From Diplonema japonicum (taxonomy: Eukaryota > Euglenozoa > Diplonemea > Diplonemida > Diplonemidae), in the NCBI GenBank assembly GCA_964019335.1, contig OZ025655.1, forward strand, positions 716,792 to 780,791: a stretch of 64,000 bases of DNA. The letters are read 5' to 3'. Below are positions 1-9,707 of the stretch, piece after piece. The stretch's first letter is position 1. Each line of letters starts with the position of its first letter. Made by a program: the position numbers and the translations under genes. Under the pieces are notes generated by a model. The model had not been told where the DNA came from. It did no database searches and saw nothing but the letters and a program-made list of their open reading frames with translations.

Positions 1-3000
1 GAAGTACTTATGGTACACAATGTCATGACATCGCTTTGAGACGTGCCCGGTAGGCCTAACAGGTGTCAAGATCAACGGATGGCCAAGCAACACCTTTTGC
101 GAGTGGATCCAGTTTTTTTGAGTGGGGGTTACAAGGTGCAAACCCTGGTTCTTCTCCTTCATGGTAACAAACTGGTCGAAGAGAACGCCGATGAACAGGT
201 TGATGATGAAGAATTGCCCCACCACGATAAAGGCAATGAAGTAGAAGACCATGGGCCACGAAGAGGCACCCCCGTGATCTGTAGCCTGGCCTGTCTCCGT
301 TGAGTCTATGCCTCTGAACATAATGGTAGCCCAACCGTCCCCAAGAGCAATCTCCCACAAGGTGAGCATGGCCTCTCCGACGTTGTCGAAGGATCTGCTC
401 ATGATTCGCCACTCCCTTGGCATGGACTGTATCTCTTCACCATAGGCGGTTGTGACATTGGCGTCGTACTCGCCAATGCACTCCGCTTCATAGCGGATGT
501 CAGGGTCATTGCATCCCCTGAACGTACCTTTCAGCAGCTGCACCCCTAGCACAGCAAAGGCAAACCACACGATGATGCTCAGACACAAAATGTTGAACAT
601 CTGCGGCAAGGCCATCACCAGTGCTACAACAGTGATCCGCACCTCCTCCATCAAGAACAGCAACCGCACCGCACGCATCGATCTAAATGCGCGCAGCACC
701 GCCGTACCAGACCATATCAAGCTCACTATCGAGACTATAACAACAACGAAGTCTAATCTGTTCCACACGTTCCCCAGATAGGCCTCGTCGCCGCAATCCG
801 CGCAAGGCAAGGCACCGAAGGCTATCATTTTGAGGAGTGCTTCAATTGCAAAGAGCACTGTAAATATAAGGTTGCCCCTATCCAGCAACTCTACCATGAC
901 GCTGTTCCTCCGCATCCCTGGGCTGTCCACGGCGTTCAGGAGACAGCTGATGGCGATCAGCGTTATAACTATGTGCTTGAAGCGCTTCCGTTCCACGAAC
1001 TTGTACACCCACGCACGCGTTGCAGACAGCGGTCCAAAGATGAACAGCGATTTCCCTTGCAGCACAGGTATGTTGGCACGCTTGAACTCTTCTTTGCGTC
1101 GCTCTTTGGTTGCTTTGCGCAACTGTGAAATGGATTGTCGTGCACCGAATCTGTCTGACAACACGTATGTAAGTAGAGTTCCCCTTCCCTGCTGCTTCTT
1201 TTCTTGGATCTTACGCTGCCAGTTTTTCAAAGACCTGCCTACGTGAGTGCGGTACTGCGTGTCTGCGTCATCGCCGTTGGTGTCGGAGTTGGAGGACGGG
1301 ATGTCCTCCTCCATCATAAAGCCCTGCAGGTCGAGAACGGTATTCTCTTGCGATGAAGAGCTGGGCGTGTTGCTACTGGCCTCGTCGCCCGTTGCGTACT
1401 CATGTTTGCTGCCGCTGTAGCCACTACTGCTGCATTCGCGCGACGACACCTCGAGGTCATCAAAGTTGGGACACAAGAGGTCCAGGTCTAAAAGAGGTAT
1501 CTCTGCGGAGATTTTTTCCACTTCAGGCTCGTCGGTAGCCTCGTACCGCACGTACAGCTTCGAGTTAGCGTCCACCGTGTCGTAGATCACAGTGAACGGG
1601 ACATCTGAACCTTTCTTGTACAGCGCAACCTCCGTTCCTTCGAAGAGACCGAGGGCGTTGCGTACCGCTTGGAGGGGTCCCTCTTCTGACTCGCCTTGGT
1701 ACACCGGGATGAAAACAGAGCCGATGGCAGCGGAGACCTTAATTAGCTTCGATTCAGGGAGGGGCTTGTCCTTGGTTTCCTCAATGTGGTTGTGCAGATG
1801 AAGCATCGAGTACATGCACTCCTGGCATTTCTCAATGGCCTTGATGAGGACAGTGGTCCGTGAGTTAACAATGACGTCTACAAGGCTGAGCTCCAGGATG
1901 TTCGTTGGGACTCGCGCTACATGGCACATCCACAGGAGGCTCTGAAGACAAGAGACTATGGTTTCTGTAGGAAGTGCCAATGACAGTGACCCGCACATGA
2001 CCTCCCCACTGCTGTCAATAATCAGGTGGTCTAAAGGTGTTTCGGCGTACGAGCTCACGACCAGCAGGTCAGCTTCTCTCAAATGCACAGAGACTTCCTC
2101 CCCTTCGTACATAAAGGTCACTTCTTGTGGTACCTCATCTGTTGTCACCGTCAAGTCCTGTACGTCGTCGAGGTTGATGCCCACTGCTTCGAGCACAGCA
2201 CCAGGGTCCCAGATGTCGCTCCGATCCGTAGCATCATCATCTTTCTTTACATACTCTCTTGCAGCCTGTCGCACAATGCTGGGCACTTGATTCAGGTGCT
2301 CTGCAAGGTAGTACTTTGCCTTGATGTTCGCCACATTGATGACATGGGAGACATCGGGGTCGCGAAGCACATGCTTCACCACAGGGAGGAGCTTCCCGAA
2401 AACGAAGGTGAGCTGCTGAGAGTGGTCTGTGAAGATATCGTCCCCCCTAGCTGATGATGGGGACACTCTTGAGGGGGTTTCGGCACCCTGTGCCGTCAAT
2501 GCCTCGAGGTCCGTTGCCAAAGATCTCACGTCCGAGTGGTCAGTTCGTACGTCGACAGCTCCGTGTTCTTCTTGGTTCTGCAGCTCTGCCCCTGCCGGGT
2601 TATGCATGGCGAAGCTCTCGATCAGCACTGCGACAACAAGGTTAAGAATGACGAAGTTCCCAATGATGAACACCATGAGGAAGAATATGCAGGACGCGCT
2701 GCCGTGTTCCGACATAGTGCTGACCATCATCTCCGACCACTCGTCGCCTGTCAGGATGATGAAGACAGTCACGACGCTATTCCCAATCCCGTCAAAGCTG
2801 TTCCTGAACCCCGGAATGGCACCACTGTGGTTACGAAAAAGCTGCACCCCCAACATGCCCCCCACGAGAATAAAGAGAGCCATGATGCATACGATGCTAA
2901 GCACATCGCGGAAAGCTGTGAGCACAGCGTCGATAAGGGCTTTGAGGGAGCTCCATTTGTTGAAGAGTCTCACGACACGCAAGATGCGCACGATGCGGAA

Positions 3001-4785
3001 CACGGAAAACATATGTCCGCCCAAATCAAGGAAGATGTCGGGGGTGCTGAGCACCACCAACACAAGATCGGAGATGTTGTAGGTGTCTTGGAAGTACTCC
3101 GCACGCAGGGCGAAGAGCTTCACCACAGCCTCCACAAAGAAGATAACCGCGCAGACAATGTTGATCGTGCGTACCGCGCGCAACGCATCGTCAGCAATGC
3201 CATAGTGATCGACACCCAACGCCCCGATGTTCAGCAGCGTGACCAGCATCATGAACCCCCACCAAATAGGGTGCGTCACTGATCTTTTCAAGAAGTATCG
3301 CAGTTTTTTCAGCCACGCCGGCTCGGTGTCTTCTTCTTCCACATACACCCCTTTTTCATGCCTCTCTGGCGCCACTGGTTCTGTCCCTTCAGATGGGGCT
3401 TCTTCACCTTTTCTTGATGGCTCTTCTGTGTCTGGCATGTCTTCGTTGTCCATCTTATCCGGTTCTTCCTTCGCGGTGCTATTCAGCTGCATAGCAAGCA
3501 CTGCCTTTGACACATTAGTCTTCAACGCATCCTTGGCTCCCAGCTCATCGTCATCCTCGTCTTCGTCATCATCATCATCAGACATCTCGTCACGCTTGTC
3601 AAGAATAACAGGGAAGCACAATACCAAGGGGGTGAAAAGCACCCCCCCAAGGCCGATGCTGCATGGGCTGTAAGTTTTAAGGTCCATTGGAACGGTAGTG
3701 TTCAGGTTCACTGTTTTCGATATCCTGATGTTCGACACAAGCACGGCAAGGATGAGGTTGAGGAAGAGGTGCGCGCCAAGAACGGTACAGCACACGAAGA
3801 AGACCCACGATATCCACCCGGAGGTCTGCTGTGCAGCTTCTAAATCATGGTTCCACTCGTCGAGAGTGATGACCTTGAACATGAGAAGCAAGGCGTTGCC
3901 GATGTTGTCGAAGTTCAACCGCTTGACCTCGAAGAGATCCAAGTCAATGGCGCAGAACTGCGAGAGAGTGACACCGTTGTTGGAGGAGGAGCATTGCCTG
4001 CCGACGTCTTGCGACGTGCTGCAACGGGAAGTGTCGTTTTCGATGAGGAAGTGTGCGCTGTTGTTTTCATTATAAAAGGCGAAACAACGCTGGTGGGTGG
4101 ACCCGCTCCACAGATGGACACCGACAATGGCGAGAATCCACATGAGAAAGCCGAGGACGATAAGAAAATCAAAAACAGTATGAAGGGAGGTGATGAGCGC
4201 ATTAAGGACAACGGTAACGCTCTCCATACGGCGCATTCCACGAAGCGGCCTCAGGACACGGATAAGTCGCAAGGCAGCAAGGTCCGCAAGGTCAAAGGAA
4301 AGCTCCAACACGCTTATGACAACAACAAGGAAATCAACGACATTCCAAGCGTCGCGCAGATATGCATACTCATGCATGACAAAGCCACGCGACAGGATCT
4401 TGATAGCAGCCTCGATACCGAAGATGACTGTTGCGGTGATGTCGATTATGCGGCCCACCTCACGGACCGACTGGGAGTAGATCTTTGGGTCTTGCAGACA
4501 CATCGCCAGCGAGTTCACCAAAATAACTGTGATGACAAAGTTGCGAAACAGCCTGTCGTCCACAATGCGGATGCATGTCAAGTGTAGTTTCGAGCGTGCG
4601 GGCAAGAAGTAGCAGATGGATTCCATGTAGTTGTACTCACCTTCTAGCCGTTCCCTCCCGCTCTCCCGAGCCATTAGGCTTCGTCGCATTTCCTTTAACC
4701 CAAGCCTTCGCATTACTAGATCGGTACTCTCCACTGCATCCTCTGAAGTGTTCTTTGCCGCAACAATTCCAGCCAACGTGGGCAT
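1..4785 (-). CDS. voltage-gated cation channel alpha subunit, four-domain type (partial, domains I-III)
   Basis: Pore-forming subunit of a Cav/Nav-type four-domain channel in the plasma or ciliary membrane. One frame stays open for 1595 codons from the ATG at 4785 to the window edge, where the gene continues. Domain I lies at about residues 60-380, domain II at 470-720 and domain III at 1250-1560. Arginine-every-third-residue S4 segments are visible in all three, for example ALRLIRVLRPLR and FRIVRILRVVR. The end of domain III (NLFIGVLFDQF, then TPTQKNW) is the classic III-IV linker start. Pore-loop filter positions read TLDEW (Asp about 309), TGDEW (about 681) and LGDGW (about 1483), so all three visible filter residues are Asp, which favours Ca selectivity by inference. 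Domain IV lies outside the window. Linker I-II is Asp/Glu-rich, and the II-III linker is unusually long (about 500 residues). The start follows a C-rich tract ending in CAG. Confidence 0.93.
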   Translation of the reverse strand, partial: MPTLAGIVAAKNTSEDAVESTDLVMRRLGLKEMRRSLMARESGRERLEGEYNYMESICYFLPARSKLHLTCIRIVDDRLFRNFVITVILVNSLAMCLQDPKIYSQSVREVGRIIDITATVIFGIEAAIKILSRGFVMHEYAYLRDAWNVVDFLVVVISVLELSFDLADLAALRLIRVLRPLRGMRRMESVTVVLNALITSLHTVFDFLIVLGFLMWILAIVGVHLWSGSTHQRCFAFYNENNSAHFLIENDTSRCSTSQDVGRQCSSSNNGVTLSQFCAIDLDLFEVKRLNFDNIGNALLLMFKVITLDEWNHDLEAAQQTSGWISWVFFVCCTVLGAHLFLNLILAVLVSNIRISKTVNLNTTVPMDLKTYSPCSIGLGGVLFTPLVLCFPVILDKRDEMSDDDDDEDEDDDELGAKDALKTNVSKAVLAMQLNSTAKEEPDKMDNEDMPDTEEPSRKGEEAPSEGTEPVAPERHEKGVYVEEEDTEPAWLKKLRYFLKRSVTHPIWWGFMMLVTLLNIGALGVDHYGIADDALRAVRTINIVCAVIFFVEAVVKLFALRAEYFQDTYNISDLVLVVLSTPDIFLDLGGHMFSVFRIVRILRVVRLFNKWSSLKALIDAVLTAFRDVLSIVCIMALFILVGGMLGVQLFRNHSGAIPGFRNSFDGIGNSVVTVFIILTGDEWSEMMVSTMSEHGSASCIFFLMVFIIGNFVILNLVVAVLIESFAMHNPAGAELQNQEEHGAVDVRTDHSDVRSLATDLEALTAQGAETPSRVSPSSARGDDIFTDHSQQLTFVFGKLLPVVKHVLRDPDVSHVINVANIKAKYYLAEHLNQVPSIVRQAAREYVKKDDDATDRSDIWDPGAVLEAVGINLDDVQDLTVTTDEVPQEVTFMYEGEEVSVHLREADLLVVSSYAETPLDHLIIDSSGEVMCGSLSLALPTETIVSCLQSLLWMCHVARVPTNILELSLVDVIVNSRTTVLIKAIEKCQECMYSMLHLHNHIEETKDKPLPESKLIKVSAAIGSVFIPVYQGESEEGPLQAVRNALGLFEGTEVALYKKGSDVPFTVIYDTVDANSKLYVRYEATDEPEVEKISAEIPLLDLDLLCPNFDDLEVSSRECSSSGYSGSKHEYATGDEASSNTPSSSSQENTVLDLQGFMMEEDIPSSNSDTNGDDADTQYRTHVGRSLKNWQRKIQEKKQQGRGTLLTYVLSDRFGARQSISQLRKATKERRKEEFKRANIPVLQGKSLFIFGPLSATRAWVYKFVERKRFKHIVITLIAISCLLNAVDSPGMRRNSVMVELLDRGNLIFTVLFAIEALLKMIAFGALPCADCGDEAYLGNVWNRLDFVVVIVSIVSLIWSGTAVLRAFRSMRAVRLLFLMEEVRITVVALVMALPQMFNILCLSIIVWFAFAVLGVQLLKGTFRGCNDPDIRYEAECIGEYDANVTTAYGEEIQSMPREWRIMSRSFDNVGEAMLTLWEIALGDGWATIMFRGIDSTETGQATDHGGASSWPMVFYFIAFIVVGQFFIINLFIGVLFDQFVTMKEKNQGLHLVTPTQKNWIHSQKVLLGHPLILTPVRPTGHVSKRCHDIVYHKYF

Positions 4786-5016
4786 CTTAGCCTGGGGGGG
4801 TAGGGTGTGGGGGGGGGGGGGTCACAATTTTATTTGCTGGCAATCAAAAGGAGTGAAAAGAGAATGGGGGGGAGGGGGTATATCGTTGTAACTTTCTTTT
4901 TTTTGTACGGCACTCTTTTCTTTTTTTTTTTCTTTCTTCGAAATCTCTTTTTTTTTTTCTTTTTTTTGTTATTAATTCTTTTGTTTTGTTCATAACTCGG
5001 AAAAAAAATTGTGGAA

Positions 5017-5059
<43 letters not shown>

Positions 5060-5232
5060 AAGTGGAGGGGGCCACCCGACACACAACAAAATAAAGCGAT
5101 GTTCAAGGACGCATCCCACTTGAGGACCACCCCAAATAATAACAAAAAAAAAAAAAAAAAAAAAAAGAACACAGTAAGAATAAATAAATAACCCCAACCC
5201 ACAAAATAAAAAAAAGAACCCCCTGCCCCATC
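4786..5232. other. intergenic, homopolymer-rich
   Basis: Spacer between the ZnT6-like gene and the channel gene. It contains G runs near 4810, long A runs near 5021-5056 and 5143-5165, and a T-rich block at 4895-4970. Translations here are only poly-Lys or poly-Phe artefacts. I see no gene, apart from the acceptor-like C tract ending just before 4785. Confidence 0.8.
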
Positions 5233-5988
5233 TTAGACAGATTCCAGCCCGTTTTGAGCAGAGGAATGAGCAAGGGGCGTCAACGGGACCTAATTGAATT
5301 TTTTTTTCCCCCCCAAACAAAAAAAAAAAAAAAAAAAAAAAAAAGCATACATTTTGATAAGAGTGTGAGAAGGCGGAAGAATCAGGCGAAGAAGGGCTGT
5401 TGTTGGAGTGTGAATGCACGTGCGCGGCCTCGAAGCCTAAACCTCTAGGGGACGAAGTTGTGAGGAGCGAGAGATCATGGCGAACAGAGGAGACTGTCTC
5501 TGATTCAAATTGCACTGTGAGCGACGTCAACAGCGACTCGAAGGGCCCCTTCACACGCGGCAGCATGTTGGCAATCTCAGACCCCTTACGCGTACGCACT
5601 CTTAGGGTCCCGATCACCTCCCCAGGACGTATCGACCAGTACTTTTGGTCGGATATTTCAAGAACACCGTCGGTTGCCATTGCTTCCTTCACCGCTTTGT
5701 CTAGAGATGGTTTCAGTGCTTTTGGAGATTTTTGAAGCAATATATCGCTCCACTGTTGCTGTTCAGTCCACACTGACCACGTGCACAATCCTGCAGTGAG
5801 CAAACCAGAGCAAATATCCATTTTATAAAAGCTGAACATCTCGATGCACAACCACGACACGATGGACATCCCACAAACAATGCACTTCGACGGGAGCCTT
5901 TTCGACAGAGGGTAGGGCGAGGGGTTTAAAGAGGTCTCGTAAACAACATGGAGAACGAACTGCGAGAGTATCAGCCTGATGGTGGTGG

Positions 5989-6024
<36 letters not shown>

Positions 6025-6395
6025 CCCACACAAACATACATAAGCGAAGGTGGTTTCTGGTGGTTCGTCATGAGCTTCTCAGAGCCCTCGACTGTCATTG
6101 AAAAGCAGAAGAATATTAAAACGCACCCGTTCGCATAGCTTAGCAGCACGCCCAACCGACTTAAGGCAAAAGGGGCTTGAATGGTGGGTCGTGTTGACGC
6201 AAGTGCCGCTACCACACACCCTATCCCATTTTCCAGAGCTGAGTACATGAGATACACACCGCAAAGCATTCCCATCGTCGATTCCGTTTCCAGGCCGTCC
6301 AAAAGAGACAGGACAGCCACCACCACACACACTAATATGTGCACTAAATCTTGCTTCTTACATGTCGCCCATATCATCCGGAGCAGGCCTGACAT
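5233..6395 (-). CDS. ZnT6-like cation diffusion facilitator (SLC30 family), three exons
   Basis: Predicted Golgi or vesicular zinc-transporter subunit of 345 residues. Exons are 6395-6040, 5975-5351 and 5289-5233; the introns (64 and 61 nt) start GTATGT and GTATGC and both contain long homopolymers. The hydrophobic N-terminal half ends in FALSRLGVLLSYANG, equivalent to the CDF motif after TM2. The C-terminal domain (DGVLEISDQKYWSIRPG, then GTLRVRTRKGSE and LTSLTVQFESE) resembles animal ZnT6 and ZnT5. The TM2 segment (CGVYLMYSALENGIG) lacks the His/Asp pair that binds zinc in active CDF proteins. ZnT6 has the same loss and works only as a heterodimer with ZnT5, so a non-transporting partner role is inferred. 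The reading frame joins exactly across both proposed introns. The start codon follows purine-rich DNA and is less certain. Confidence 0.75.
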
Positions 6396-6622
6396 CTTTA
6401 CCCTTTCCCTCCCCCTCCTTGTTTTTCGTTTCTTCCGCTCTCTCCGTATTTCATGACAAGGGGATAAAAAAAAAAAGTGCAGCAAGTTTTTTTTTTTTGG
6501 AGAAGGCAAGGAAGGAAGAAAAAAGAACAGAACAAAAAAAAAAAATCACAGGAAAAAAAAAAAAGGGAAAAATAATAAGAGATAAAGAAATGCTGCCATC
6601 TACCCGTCGTCTTGGAGTCTTT

Positions 6623-6670
<48 letters not shown>

Positions 6671-7619
6671 TTTTTTTTTTTTTAATATAGAGATGAGTTT
6701 AAAACCCAGTTTCACCACGTAAGGTGCACGGGATGAATAGGATTTGTTTCTCCAGCGAGGGGAGGCACAGGAACGGGATGGATTATTTCATGTTTTTTTT
6801 TTTCTTTGGTTTTCTTTCTTTTATTTTATTTTTCCCTCTCAATGTGATCACTGTTATGACAGTGAAGGGGAACGGCAGTTCTTTTTTTTTTTTTGATCTA
6901 TCTCCACCCCAGAGGGAAATGGCAAAGGGTCCTTAGTTAAAGCAAGCAAAACCGTTTTAACCACCCTCCCCCCACCACTGCTACCACTCTGCTACAATGG
7001 ACCCCCTTGATAAGAGAAAAAAAAAAAAGAAAAAGAAAAAAAACACCACATAACACACGGTAAAATTAAATGCAAAAATTTTGATGGTTTGTCACCCTCC
7101 TTTTTTTTCCTAGGGGTGCAAAAAAAAAAGAAAAAAAAAGGATCCTTGGTTTTTCAGACGTCTAAAAAGGATGGAGTAACTAGACCTAAGTTTTAGAAAT
7201 ACTCAAAGTCTGCCCACCAAGCGATCTTTGGCTGTAGGACTTCCGGAGTAAAAAAAAATTCACCATGATAGGAACGAAGTGGTTAGCAACGGCCCGCCAA
7301 AAAAAGATGTCTTTGAAGGGAACCTGCAGTATGTGACAGGATCGCCTAAAAAAAAAATGTTGAAAACATATATGAAACCTATAGGGCCCAGGTTAGGCAT
7401 ATGGTTGATTTTACTTAGGTGTCTAGTTAGCAGTTTTCTCAAAAAAAAAGAAGAGTTCTCCTGTTGAGGACGCGCGTATAGGGGGGGGGGGGTATATTTT
7501 ATTCAGGTTTTTTTTTCTTCTTTCTTCATTCTAACAGTTTCCCTCTAAAGGGATCGGATAAAGGAGACGGGTTTTTTTTTTTTTTTTTTTTTTTCTTTTT
7601 TTTCCCCCTCTCAGCATTT
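6396..7619. other. intergenic, homopolymer-rich, with one dispersed repeat copy
   Basis: About 1.2 kb without a supportable gene. A T run of roughly 50 nt occupies about 6624-6669, with further A and T runs near 6540, 6885, 7018, 7120 and 7570. A 23-nt sequence at 7273-7295 recurs at 45506-45528. No tRNA or coding signature was recognised. Confidence 0.75.
7273..7295 (+). repeat. dispersed 23-nt repeat, copy 1
   Basis: Contains aagtggttagcaacggccc and is identical over 23 nt to 45506-45528. Both copies are intergenic on the plus strand. Flanking sequence beyond the match differs. Confidence 0.6.
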
Positions 7620-8876
7620 TTAGAGTAAAACGGTTGCAGTAATGGTAACATCTTCAGCACGGGGAGAAAGGACCGTGTCGAGGAGCTGGAGACAGAGAGA
7701 GATACCCACCAGCCAGGATACAATGGAACCCAGGTACGCCATAAGCAGGGTGTGTGCAATGCCTTCCTCGAAACATCCATGGAGCCCGGCCATGACCGTC
7801 AAGTTGATCATGGGAGGGCCCGCTGTCTGCAGGAAGCACACAATGAGAAGCATTACATCGTCAGTCGTGAAACTGACGAAGTAAGTCAGCACCAACCCCA
7901 ACAACAAGCACACAACCTGTCTGCTGGCAATGATGCACAGCTTGGCCTTCATCGTCAGATCCACTGCGTCACTCTCCACCACCTCAATCGGGACGTCGCC
8001 TTCTTCGATCGCTTCTTGCGATTTCTCTGACGCCATCTCTTGGGGGTTCTCTTGCATCTCTGTGAGACTCACTTCCAGGTTCACTTCCGGTTGCTCTCTG
8101 GTGGATTGCTTCCTTGACGCCCAGATATCTTTTGCGGAGTGTAGCACCCTTGCGCCCAGCACGATGAGCACCACAGGTACCGTGCATCTCCCTATCATGT
8201 TGACAGCTGTGGTCACCAAGACAGCGGGTGTCGTATCACCTACCCACCACTCCCTGAAAGGTGGGATGAAACCGATGAAGAAGGAGAGCCCGCATGCCAT
8301 GACCGGTGGGTTGAAGACTTTCTTCGCACGCTCTGCCAGTGTTTGCGGCTCACCGCCTGCCAGCAGGTTGTACGCGACAGTCCATCTTGCAAAGTTCCAC
8401 CACAACGTGGACGTGAGGACCAAGAGGGATGCCCGTGCGAAGAGTTTTTCTTCTGCCTCTTCTGCGGGGTAGCCTGATAAGTCCTGGACTTGTTTGGTCC
8501 TGCTGAGTGCTTGAGAAAGTGTCAGAACAACTGAGACAGTGTTTGGGAAGGCCACTGCTGCCTGCAGCACACCCCGCAGCTTTGGTTGTTTCAACACAAT
8601 TGACAGAAAGTACCCGATCAGCAGCCCCCAGAACATATTCCACACACACACGCTCATTAAGGGCCACAACTCTGCAAGGACATCTGGCTTCACCTGCGGT
8701 GTGACCTTCCCCATGATAAGGCATGGGGTCATGATCTCCACCACAAGCTTGTCGATCACCTTGATGCTCGGCTTCGGGAAGACACCCTTCCATGCAATGT
8801 ACGCTCCGAACGACGCCACCAGCAGCACCTCGACGACCGCCTGCGTGGCGGCACCTGCCAATTCTAATAGGCCCAT
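7620..8876 (-). CDS. membrane transport protein, PIN/PILS-like (auxin efflux carrier family)
   Basis: Integral membrane protein of 418 residues with about ten predicted hydrophobic segments in two bundles of five, separated by a charged cytoplasmic loop at about residues 240-310 (rich in Glu, Gln and Ser). The layout, the early motif PSIKVIDKLVVEIMTPCLIMGKV, shortened here to its recognisable core KLVVEIMTPCLI, and the C-terminal QTAGPPMINLTVMAGLHG match the membrane transport family that includes plant PIN and PILS proteins and bacterial malonate/AEC carriers. Protist members are of unknown substrate; auxin transport should not be assumed. The start at 8876 is preceded by an acceptor-like TATATCTCGCTCTAG. 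The gene lies 168 nt downstream of the uS11 gene on the same strand. Confidence 0.75.
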   Translation of the reverse strand: MGLLELAGAATQAVVEVLLVASFGAYIAWKGVFPKPSIKVIDKLVVEIMTPCLIMGKVTPQVKPDVLAELWPLMSVCVWNMFWGLLIGYFLSIVLKQPKLRGVLQAAVAFPNTVSVVLTLSQALSRTKQVQDLSGYPAEEAEEKLFARASLLVLTSTLWWNFARWTVAYNLLAGGEPQTLAERAKKVFNPPVMACGLSFFIGFIPPFREWWVGDTTPAVLVTTAVNMIGRCTVPVVLIVLGARVLHSAKDIWASRKQSTREQPEVNLEVSLTEMQENPQEMASEKSQEAIEEGDVPIEVVESDAVDLTMKAKLCIIASRQVVCLLLGLVLTYFVSFTTDDVMLLIVCFLQTAGPPMINLTVMAGLHGCFEEGIAHTLLMAYLGSIVSWLVGISLCLQLLDTVLSPRAEDVTITATVLL

Positions 8877-9044
8877 TTTATGGTTTCTTTTTTTTTTTTT
8901 TCCTTCTTTTTTTTTCCCTTCAAATCTTCCCCTTCCTAGAGCGAGATATAAAGCGTTGGTATCGCAAGAACTCACTTTTCAATGTTTTACCCCTGATTCA
9001 AAAAGGAAAAAGGAAAAAAGACATCGGCAAGAGACGCCATGCGC

Positions 9045-9602
9045 CTACAGACGGCGACCACGGCGACCACCCTGTTGTTGTGTGTGGTGTTGAGGTGTGT
9101 GATACCTTGCGGCGGGTGCAGTCAGTGGGAGTGGGGGTTACGTCCTCAATACGGCCGATCTTGACACCAGCACGGGCGAGGGCACGGAGTGCGGACTGGG
9201 CACCTGTGGTGTGCTGTGAAAGAGTGTCCTGTCGTCATACCGGGGCCGGGGGACTTGGTGCCAACACCACCGGTGGCCCTCAACTTGATGTGGAGCGCGG
9301 TGATCCCGATCTCCTTGCAACGGGCAGCAACGTCCTGCGCGGCAAGCATCGCGGCGTAGGGGGAGGACTCGTCCCTGTCAGCCTTCACCTTCATTCCACC
9401 GGTGACACGGACGAAAGTCTCTCTGCCAGACATGTCAGTCACGTGCTGTGTGTTATTTCTTTTAAATCTAACCACATACCACGAAGGTGTCGTTGAACGA
9501 AGCGAAGATGTGGCACATCCCGAACACGGTGGTCTCGGCATCGACGTTGGGCCCAAGCCTGGCAGCCTCCTCCTTAACCCTCACGACCTTCTTTCCTGGC
9601 AT
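9045..9602 (-). CDS. RPS14: 40S ribosomal protein uS11 (RPS14), four exons
   Basis: Small-subunit ribosomal protein of 150 residues, platform region. Exons are 9602-9480, 9445-9241, 9203-9106 and 9071-9045. The three introns are 34, 37 and 34 nt, all starting GTAT and ending CAG. Spliced, the product runs without gaps through [20 protein letters not shown], the central [16 protein letters not shown] and the C-terminal [12 protein letters not shown], all highly conserved in eukaryotic uS11. Human RPS14 is 151 residues. Because the protein is so well known, this gene is the best proof of the very short introns in this genome. A pyrimidine-rich stretch ending in CACAG lies about 15 nt before the start codon. 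Confidence 0.98.
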
Positions 9603-9707
9603 TTTAATATGGGGTGGTAGCCTGTGGCGATGGTCATGAACATGGCAAGTAACGTGAATGAATAGGAGAGGAAAAAAAACGGTGTAAATAAATATGGCCG
9701 AACGAAC

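Noticed and set aside
2536-3282. 248-codon plus-strand frame
   Set aside because: His/Asp-rich shadow of the channel gene, whose minus-strand frame has clear S4 and pore motifs.
4844-6037. 397-codon minus-strand frame running beyond the transporter
   Set aside because: Only its first part is the second exon of the ZnT6-like gene. The rest reads through homopolymers as poly-Phe and poly-Lys.
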